DNA of 63,850 nt from the NCBI GenBank assembly GCA_964546285.1, contig CAZJJK010000005.1, positions 1-63,850 of the forward strand, read 5' to 3'. Under the pieces are notes generated by a model. The model worked only from the letters and a program-made list of their open reading frames with translations. It searched no databases and had not been told where the DNA came from. Source of the DNA: CAZJJK01 sp964546285. GTDB taxonomy: Bacteria; Spirochaetota; Spirochaetia; Treponematales; Breznakiellaceae. Made by a program: the position numbers and the translations under genes. Below are positions 26,192 through 32,638 of this stretch, one piece after another. Position 1 is the stretch's first letter. Each line of letters begins with the position of its first letter.

Positions 26192-26301
26192 AAATCAGGA
26201 TCTATCCAGCGGGCGTTATCCTTCTCTGAAATGGCTTCCACCGGGCACTCGCTCTCGCAAGCGCCGCAGTTCACACAGGCGTCAGTAATTTTATAAGCCA
26301 T
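26131..26301 (-). CDS. Two-cluster [4Fe-4S] ferredoxin
   Basis: A 56-residue electron carrier with CVNCGACESECP and CQDCGACVAVCP, giving all eight cysteines for two clusters. The ATG at 26301 is chosen because GGAGAGGT precedes it and it gives the usual family length. Such ferredoxins serve pyruvate oxidoreductase or hydrogenase in anaerobes, which agrees with the fermentative gene content here. It is placed after the glycosyltransferase-like gene without an obvious functional link. Confidence 0.9.
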   Translation of the reverse strand: MAYKITDACVNCGACESECPVEAISEKDNARWIDPDLCQDCGACVAVCPTEAIVQG

Positions 26302-26382
26302 GGTACCTCTCCACAATGTAGTATGGAACGATGCTAACACAAGGAGCTTATGGCCGGCAAGCCGCTTAGACTGTTATAAAGA

Positions 26383-27729
26383 TTATCTTTTAAGGGGGTC
26401 TGTTTCTCGTACCATAGCGCCGGTTTCCACCAACTCACGGATTTTATAGGTCCCGTATTTCCTCGCTTTGAGAAAACCGTTCCAAGCCGCTTCAGCCAGC
26501 CTACCATCCCGCCACAAATCCAAAAGCCATTCATCGGCATAGCGCGGATCCTTTTGATCTATTCCAGCTTGGACCTCAATCAGCCATTCACGATTGCGCT
26601 CCTCATGAGCTCCAATAGTAGGCGCTATAATAAGGGGTAAACCAAGGCCGGCGTAAAACGACAATTCGCTTGGCTTGGTCCACAACACATCAGTTTCGCG
26701 CAAACAAGCGGTAAAAGCGGAAAAATAGGCTTCATCGGTATCACCGAAAATCACCGATACGCTGTTATCGGGAAGAGGACCCCGGCTCTTGACTTCGCGC
26801 AGCGCCGTTTCAAAAAAAACTTTAACTTCCGGTCTAAGCCCGGCGATAAGATTTAAATGACAGACGCCCTCCGCTAAAACAGGGTGAAGGGAACGCAGTA
26901 TTTCAACAGCTAATTCCGCTTGAGCCCCCGCACCGCCCACGGCGAAACTTATCGTAAACGGAGCGGAGGCTGTCCCGCTAGGTTCCCTTGACTTATCCAC
27001 TCCTAAAAAATGCTCAACGGACGCTTGATGCAAGCTCCAAAAACGTCCCTTAGGATCCAAGCGTTTTAGGCGCTTAGCCAGATCAGAACGCAGCGTATCC
27101 AGTTTCTCATCGCCGGTTAATTCCAGAGGCAACGGAAACCCAGTCATATAAATCCGTTCATCGGGGACCCCAAATTGCTTCAGCCGCCGCAGCGCTTTAC
27201 CACAGGGAACCAAATATTCCACGCGGCTCCGCTTCGGGTCCTCCGGCACCCAAATCCGATTCACATCGGCGTCACAAATCACGCAATAAACCCGGCTCCA
27301 AGCGGCGTTTTCAGCGGCTAGCATAGTCGCGTAAAAGGTGGTAAGGAGGGGCAAGGGCTTTTTCTCCATGCGCGACAACAGCGAGGAACCAAGCCCTTGC
27401 CGCACAACACGCGCGGCATAGCGGACGCTTGCTGTCGGACGGGATAGATCGCGGAAGGGATAGGCTTTGGGTATGGCTTGAAAGCGATCGTAGAGCCAAA
27501 ACAAGCCTTCGCCGATAAGAGGCAAGCGTTTCATTCGTGAAATCAGCTCATAGCCATGCCGGAGTTTAGACCACAAAGCCTTTTCCGCGTCAGAAGTATC
27601 GCTGGCGCTGCCCGCGACATACACGCCGCCGGGACTCAAATGTCTCAAAGGCCAAGCCGCCCGCTTATGCCCCAAGCCCATATCCGCCGCCGCCACCCAC
27701 GCTATCGCCTCATTTATGTCATCCGCCAT
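26383..27729 (-). CDS. GT-B-like glycosyltransferase family protein
   Basis: A 448-residue soluble or peripheral protein. D-M-G-L-G-H-K-R-A-A near residues 16-25 matches the N-terminal glycine-rich loop of MurG and diglyceride glucosyltransferases. Y-M-T-G-F-P-L-P lies mid-protein. The C-terminal T-K-P-S-E-L-S-F-Y-A-G-L-G-L-P-L-I then H-E-E-R-N resembles their donor-binding region. It lacks a signal peptide. An envelope glycolipid role is plausible given the M23 and penicillin-binding protein genes downstream, but donor and acceptor are unknown, and the length and central insert are unusual for MurG. Confidence 0.55.
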   Translation of the reverse strand: MADDINEAIAWVAAADMGLGHKRAAWPLRHLSPGGVYVAGSASDTSDAEKALWSKLRHGYELISRMKRLPLIGEGLFWLYDRFQAIPKAYPFRDLSRPTASVRYAARVVRQGLGSSLLSRMEKKPLPLLTTFYATMLAAENAAWSRVYCVICDADVNRIWVPEDPKRSRVEYLVPCGKALRRLKQFGVPDERIYMTGFPLPLELTGDEKLDTLRSDLAKRLKRLDPKGRFWSLHQASVEHFLGVDKSREPSGTASAPFTISFAVGGAGAQAELAVEILRSLHPVLAEGVCHLNLIAGLRPEVKVFFETALREVKSRGPLPDNSVSVIFGDTDEAYFSAFTACLRETDVLWTKPSELSFYAGLGLPLIIAPTIGAHEERNREWLIEVQAGIDQKDPRYADEWLLDLWRDGRLAEAAWNGFLKARKYGTYKIRELVETGAMVRETDPLKR

Positions 27730-27786
27730 AGCTTGCCCCCCATTTTTAGTATAAGCTGGGCTTGATAATAAATTTAGTTTATAAAT

Positions 27787-27929
27787 GAGCTGATTTCAAA
27801 GGTCGTCACTTTTGAAATCCGATAAGCGAGGGAGACGCGTTTTTATCGCTATTATTTGTATAATATATACATCTTCGCGATAAAACCGTGAGAGCCTTTC
27901 GCGAAAGCAACCGATTTTCGCGAGAGGCT
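27787..27929 (-). repeat. Three-hairpin intergenic element, copy 3 (diverged, inverted)
   Basis: Read on the minus strand it has the same order A-B-C as copies 1 and 2. Hairpin A is now AGCCTCTCGCGAAA with TTTCGCGAAAGGCT, yet keeps the TCGGTT loop. Hairpin B is GTTTTATCGC with GCGATAAAA, and keeps the ACAAATAATAGC segment. Hairpin C is ATTTCAAAAG with CTTTGAAAT. Stem bases differ from copies 1 and 2 in compensating pairs. It sits between divergent genes. Confidence 0.75.
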
Positions 27930-28003
27930 AAAATGAAAGCTTATGCGCGTTTTTGGCGAGAGAATCGGTTTATACTAGGAATAAGGAAAGCGGGGAGAGC
28001 TAT

Positions 28004-29755
28004 ATGGCTGAACAGTTAATTCTTAAAAACCTCCCGTTTATTAAGATCCTGCCCGCTTGGGCTCAGGAGCTATCGTATAAATACTGCTCCAAGACAGCGA
28101 ATCTCTACATTCTGCACGGCAACATACGTGACTTTCTGCCGCATAAGATGAACGAGGGTGAATTTATTTTCGTCCGCATTCAGGAATATATTTCGGAAGT
28201 CCTTTTCGGGAATAGGGATATTATAGTTTTCTACGACCGCTCAAGCGGCGTGTCCTTCTGTTCAAGCGATATGGCCCGCGATTACAGACGGGCTATGAAA
28301 CAGCGCTACCCCGAGGTGGATGAGGAGGATTTTGTCTCCTCCGACCCGGTAAAAAGCTATAGCTATCTTGAGAAATATTTCCTTTCAAATCTTCAGGATC
28401 ATAAGCGCATTGTCCTTATTATGGACTATGCCGAAACGATTATTCCCGCCAGCGACATCGCTCGTCTAAGCGAGGAAGACCGCTATTGCCTAGTAACCCT
28501 TAACCGCTGGTCGCATGATCCCATTTTTACCCAAGGCGACGTTTCCGTTATTCTTTTAACGGAAAATCTATCGGACCTTTCCCCAAGACTGGTTGGTTCG
28601 CCGTCTACCGTCAAGGTTTCCATACCCATACCCGACTTAACGGTACGCGCTAGTTTTCTTCAATTCCTGGCGCGCAAGGAAACCCTATTGCTTGATCGCG
28701 GCCTTAATGTGGACCGTGTCGCGGCTATCACCAGCGGCTTAAACCTGATGAACCTTAATCGCCTAGTATCGGAAAGCTACCAAGAAGACAAGGCGCTTTC
28801 CCTAGATTATATCAGAGCTAAAAAAAAGGAGATAATAGAAAACGAGGCGGCTGGACTTCTTGAATTTATGGAAACCGTTCACGATCTTTCCTTTGTGTCC
28901 GGCCACGATTTCGTAAAAAAACGTTTCAAGAACGCGGCCAGAGCTATCAAGCAAGCGCGGCTGGATGTTCTGCCCATGGGCTACCTGATAGCCGGTCCGG
29001 TTGGAACCGGTAAAAGCTTTATGGTTAGCGCTTTCGCTGGCGAAATCGGTATTCCAATGGTCAAATTCCGTAATTTTAGATCAAAATGGCAGGGAGTTAC
29101 GGAATCCAACTTGGAAAAGGTTCTTACTATACTAAAAGCCATGTCGCCGGTAGCGGTCATGATTGATGAAGCTGACGCTTTTTTAGGGGACAGAGATCAG
29201 GAGGGCGATTCGGGTACCTCAAACCGTGTATTCGCTCAAATAGCCAGCTTTATGGGCGACACCCAATACCGAGGAAAAATCATTTGGTTCCTCATTACCT
29301 GTCGGCCTGACCTTATCCCCATCGATCTTAAGCGCCAGGGCCGCGCCGAAGAGCATCTCGCCCTCTTTTATCCGGAAACCGAAGCGGAAAAGGAAGCGCT
29401 GTTTGACACCCTAGTAAGAAAATTAGACCTATCCATACGTCGTTTTTCGGTGTCCGACATACTCAAACGCTTTAGGCATGAATTCTCTGGCGCGGACCTA
29501 GAAGCCGTCTTGATCCGGGCAAAATTCCGAGCGGCCATGGAAGACCGAAGCTTTGTTACCAAAGAGGACCTTGAGGAAGCGCTAGGGGATTTTGTGCCTC
29601 CCGCCTACCCCTTTGAGATAGAGCTACAAAATCTGGTCGCGGTATTGGAATGTACATCTAAGGAGATGGTGCCAAGGCGTTTCCAGAATTTAGATCGAAC
29701 CAAGCTAGTCCGCGATATTCAGGAGCTAAAAGCGCTCATCGGCGAACGCGGCTAG
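28004..29755 (+). CDS. Two-module AAA ATPase with degenerate first module
   Basis: A cytosolic 583-residue protein. The second half is a complete AAA domain: Walker A GPVGTGKS at 331-338, Walker B M-I-D-E-A-D with Asp388-Glu389, sensor region L-I-T-C-R-P, and a helical lid. The first half resembles another AAA module (I-V-L-I-M-D-Y-A-E-T near 140-150, then L-L-T-E-N and an arginine) but has no Walker A, so it probably cannot bind ATP normally. The ATG at 28004 has GGGGAGAG upstream; an in-frame TTG at 27953 is less likely. Such tandem AAA proteins remodel other proteins; the partner is not indicated. No operon partner. Confidence 0.78.
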   Translation: MAEQLILKNLPFIKILPAWAQELSYKYCSKTANLYILHGNIRDFLPHKMNEGEFIFVRIQEYISEVLFGNRDIIVFYDRSSGVSFCSSDMARDYRRAMKQRYPEVDEEDFVSSDPVKSYSYLEKYFLSNLQDHKRIVLIMDYAETIIPASDIARLSEEDRYCLVTLNRWSHDPIFTQGDVSVILLTENLSDLSPRLVGSPSTVKVSIPIPDLTVRASFLQFLARKETLLLDRGLNVDRVAAITSGLNLMNLNRLVSESYQEDKALSLDYIRAKKKEIIENEAAGLLEFMETVHDLSFVSGHDFVKKRFKNAARAIKQARLDVLPMGYLIAGPVGTGKSFMVSAFAGEIGIPMVKFRNFRSKWQGVTESNLEKVLTILKAMSPVAVMIDEADAFLGDRDQEGDSGTSNRVFAQIASFMGDTQYRGKIIWFLITCRPDLIPIDLKRQGRAEEHLALFYPETEAEKEALFDTLVRKLDLSIRRFSVSDILKRFRHEFSGADLEAVLIRAKFRAAMEDRSFVTKEDLEEALGDFVPPAYPFEIELQNLVAVLECTSKEMVPRRFQNLDRTKLVRDIQELKALIGERG

Positions 29756-29849
29756 GCTCAAGCTAAAAAAACCGCCGGGCCGGTACGACGCCTAAAGCGA
29801 AGGCTCTTTGATAAGCCGCGGAAGCCCATTAAGCGCCGCGTTTGGCGCT

Positions 29850-30773
29850 TTAGATCGCTTCGTAGAGCCAGGTGGACAGGTAGCGTTCGCCGGTATCGCA
29901 AGCGATGGTGACTATCAACTTGCCGGTGTTTTCGGGCTTTTTAGCCAGCTCCATAGCCGCCCACAGATTAGCGCCTGAGGATATACCCGCGAAAATTCCT
30001 TCAGTATGGGCCAATTTTCTGGCTGTCGCGCCAGCGTCGTCGGAAGTTACCCTAATTATCTGGTCAACAACCGAACGGTCAAAGTTATCCGGAACAAAAC
30101 CAGCGCCCAAACCCTGGATCCGATGAGGCCCAGCGGTTCCGCCCGATAAAACCGGGGATTCCGCGGGCTCAACGGCGATAATCCTTACTCCTTTTTTCCG
30201 TTCCTTAAGCCTTTGTCCAACTCCGCTCACCGTACCGCCCGTGCCAACCCCAGCCACAAAAATATCGACCTGCCCATCGCTGTCCCGCCAAAGCTCCTCA
30301 GCGGTGGTCGCTTTATGGATGGCGGGATTGGCGGGATTGCTGAATTGCATAGGCATGAACGCGTTCCCCCGCGACTCAACAATGGATTGGGCAAGCGCGA
30401 TAGCGCCCTTCATTCCCTTGGCACCCTCTGTTAAAACTAATTCGGCGCCAAGAGCGCTCAGCAGCTTCCGCCGCTCCAGGCTCATCGTGTCCGGCATAGT
30501 CAATACTAGACGATAGCCCCTAGCCGCCGCGATAAAAGCGAGCGCGACTCCGGTATTGCCGCTGGTCGGTTCCACAATCAAAGAACCGGGCTTTAATAAA
30601 CCAGCGGCTTCGGCCGCGTCTATCATCGCCTTGCCGATACGATCTTTAACGCTGCCCGCCGGATTGCGGTTTTCCAATTTCAGAGCGATACGTCCAGGAC
30701 CAGGGTTTAGTCTATCAATGTATACGAGGGGGGTATTCCCTACCAGTTCGGTGATATTGGGGGCGATATTCAC
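29850..30773 (-). CDS. cysK: Cysteine synthase A (O-acetylserine sulfhydrylase)
   Basis: PLP enzyme making cysteine from O-acetylserine and sulfide in the cytosol. The 307 residues include the PLP lysine Lys43 in GSVKDR, the phosphate/substrate loop TSGNTG at 70-75, G-V-G-T-G-G-T for the phosphate cup, and a late S-S-G-A-N block. Length and motifs fit CysK; CysM-like use of other sulfur donors is not excluded. The GTG start has GAGGAGG upstream. A promoter with perfect TTGACA lies about 60 bp before it. No serine acetyltransferase gene is in the window. Confidence 0.9.
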   Translation of the reverse strand: MNIAPNITELVGNTPLVYIDRLNPGPGRIALKLENRNPAGSVKDRIGKAMIDAAEAAGLLKPGSLIVEPTSGNTGVALAFIAAARGYRLVLTMPDTMSLERRKLLSALGAELVLTEGAKGMKGAIALAQSIVESRGNAFMPMQFSNPANPAIHKATTAEELWRDSDGQVDIFVAGVGTGGTVSGVGQRLKERKKGVRIIAVEPAESPVLSGGTAGPHRIQGLGAGFVPDNFDRSVVDQIIRVTSDDAGATARKLAHTEGIFAGISSGANLWAAMELAKKPENTGKLIVTIACDTGERYLSTWLYEAI

Positions 30774-30834
30774 GGCGGCCTCCTCTGCGGGTTAAATCTT
30801 CATGACCTCTTCATGACACGCGTTACATGATTTA

Positions 30835-30863
30835 ATATTACTATAACGATCAGGCATTGTCAA
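30835..30863 (-). promoter_or_regulatory. Promoter of cysK with repeats in the leader
   Basis: Minus-strand TTGACA (30863-30858) and TAATAT (30840-30835), 17 bp apart. Downstream, the leader holds an imperfect palindrome bounded by CATG at both ends (30812-30829) and a direct repeat GTCATGAAGA twice (about 30797-30817). These are candidates for a sulfur-responsive operator. Confidence 0.5.
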
Positions 30864-30969
30864 AACCGAACAATCGTTCCGCGGGGAATAATAAAGCAAA
30901 AGCGCCATCCCGCCCAGACTAACTAGGCGACAGACGACGCTCCGGCTTAACGCGAAAGAGTTCGTTTTT

Positions 30970-32259
30970 TTACAACGACACGCCCACGAAAAATTTAGGA
31001 TGAAAAACGACATCTCTGTCAAAAAGGCGTTTGGTAAAAGCGTCATCCTCTCTAAAAAGCTCCGGCACGGACGCATACCCCATTATCTCGATATCGCACA
31101 GACAGCCCGCGTGTATGGCCAGCATATTGGAAAGCGGCATACGGAGCGAAACTCGAAGGCTGGGAAAGGCCTCCGCCTTAAACAGCGTCCACGCTTGAAG
31201 CGCGTTCGTTATTTGGTCAACGCTTATTTCCATTTTTGCCGATAGGTCGATATCGAGCTGGGGCTGCCAGGCTTTGGCGCTTCCTATACGGGTCCCGGCG
31301 CCAAGACCCACGATGAAGCTTTGAGACTCATCAAACCAAATATCACGCGGCCTGCCCGCGTAGATCAGATTATAAAAATGTTCCGATCCGCGCTGGCTAA
31401 ACGCGTAGACAAAGTCTGAATCGTCTATCCAAGCGCCGGTATCGCTTATGCCATTAACCACGATATTTACCAAACCGATTTGAAAACCTTGGACAGAATC
31501 AGCGATATTGACAAGACCGATCTGCAGACCGCGGACCCGCCGGGCGACATTGAAAATACCGGCGGCCTGAAAGCCGTCTATATCATGGGCTTTATTAAAA
31601 ATACCGGCGCCTTGAATACCATAGGCTTTCCCCTCGGAAATGTTGAAGATACCGCCTAATTGGACAGGGCCGCCGCCTTGGTTTTTAACCGTAAATATAC
31701 CCGCGGCTTGGAAACCGGAAAAAATCCCCTCGGAAACGGCGAATATGCCAGCCGCTTGGCCGCCATTTACGGAACCGTTCGCGACGGAAAAAATCCCCCC
31801 GCTCTGAAAGCCGTTGACAGAGCCATTAGCCGTTGAAAAAATACCGGCCCCTTGAAAACCGTTCACTCTTCCGTTCGTTGTGGAAAATATACCAGCGCCT
31901 TGACAGCCATTAACCGAACCATTGGCGACGCTGCCTATAGAACTCATTTGAAGACCACCGACATCGTCCAAAACGCTAATAATCAGACCAAAACCCAGGG
32001 TAGCGTCCACCGAAACGCCTGGAAGGGGAGAACCTGGCAATAAGGAAAGGGCGATAGGTAAATAGACGGAAGGTTTTTCGGGCTTTTTCTCATTACGCGC
32101 CTCGTCGCCTTTTTCAGCCAAAGCTTGCTCCGTTATTCCAAGCTCTTCAAGTTTTTCGGAAACACGGCGGCGGGCTTCTTCCAGAATAAAATCATCATCC
32201 GCTATAAGAGAAGCGGCGGCGGCCAAAAAGGCCACCATAAGGAGAAGGGAACGTTTCAT
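30970..32259 (-). CDS. Surface-repeat protein (LA_2272-like), exported
   Basis: A 429-residue protein with a signal peptide (about 1-20), an alpha-helical charged segment (22-60), then about ten tandem 15-16-residue repeats (about 101-265) on the plan N-G-x-x-N-G-F-Q-x-A-G-I-F. The repeats change gradually to G-L-V-N-I forms. I associate this pattern with the LA_2272 surface-repeat proteins of leptospires and treponemes, from memory. The regular Gly/Phe spacing suggests a beta-solenoid. The last 160 residues could be a beta domain. A GGAGG site precedes the ATG. Its single-gene setting does not reveal a role. Confidence 0.65.
   Translation of the reverse strand: MKRSLLLMVAFLAAAASLIADDDFILEEARRRVSEKLEELGITEQALAEKGDEARNEKKPEKPSVYLPIALSLLPGSPLPGVSVDATLGFGLIISVLDDVGGLQMSSIGSVANGSVNGCQGAGIFSTTNGRVNGFQGAGIFSTANGSVNGFQSGGIFSVANGSVNGGQAAGIFAVSEGIFSGFQAAGIFTVKNQGGGPVQLGGIFNISEGKAYGIQGAGIFNKAHDIDGFQAAGIFNVARRVRGLQIGLVNIADSVQGFQIGLVNIVVNGISDTGAWIDDSDFVYAFSQRGSEHFYNLIYAGRPRDIWFDESQSFIVGLGAGTRIGSAKAWQPQLDIDLSAKMEISVDQITNALQAWTLFKAEAFPSLRVSLRMPLSNMLAIHAGCLCDIEIMGYASVPELFREDDAFTKRLFDRDVVFHPKFFVGVSL
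31450..31950 (-). repeat. Tandem 48-bp coding repeats in the surface protein
   Basis: Tandem units of about 48 bp encode the 16-residue repeats described for the surface-repeat gene. The nucleotide units are diverged, so this is an old expansion rather than a recent slippage tract. Ends are approximate. Confidence 0.6.
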
Positions 32260-32542
32260 ACTAACCTCCGAGAGTACGCGTCGGGTTTAACCGCCCGCCG
32301 TTTGTAGATAGACTAATGTCCTATCCCAGCCGGCCCGCGCCTTCTTTGCCGTCCATGAATTCACGCGACGGCTCAGCAACGATCTGCTAGAAGCGTGCCA
32401 AGTCAAAAAGGCTTTATCGCTACTAGCCATAATAATAGTAAGCTATTATTAAGAAAATAGTTAGTGGTAAAAATAAATGCTTAGGCATTTTAGGTTCAAC
32501 AAGCACAGCGATATTTTGTCTACATTTTTAGAATAAATGATG

Positions 32543-32579
32543 AAAAAAGCTGTATGAAAACTCATACAATTGGCTTTTT
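32543..32579 (+). terminator. Terminator-like hairpin without an upstream gene
   Basis: Seven-pair inner stem with a four-base loop, an outer A-rich/T-rich stem, and a run of T after it on the plus strand. It could end a small RNA from this region, or attenuate the MFS-HEAT gene if transcription starts further upstream. Confidence 0.4.
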
Positions 32580-32626
32580 ATAGCTGCTTTCATGAAGCGC
32601 TTATTTTTGAAATCGTCTCTATTCGC

Positions 32627-32632
32627 TATAAT
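32627..32632 (+). promoter_or_regulatory. Perfect -10 box just before the MFS-HEAT start
   Basis: TATAAT ends six bases before the ATG at 32639 and no ribosome binding site lies between. A -35 match is weak (TTGAAA at 32607 gives only 14 bp). The position fits a leaderless transcript. Confidence 0.4.
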
Positions 32633-32638
32633 TACGGT

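Larger units (their letters stand above)
32260..32638. other. Divergent intergenic region with an isolated hairpin
   Basis: The region has 379 bp with no supportable gene. The hairpin TGTATGA-AAAC-TCATACA, extended by AAAAAGC/GCTTTTT (32543-32579), resembles a two-way terminator but has no gene on the plus strand before it. Further on lies a -10-like TATAAT at 32627-32632. Confidence 0.45.
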
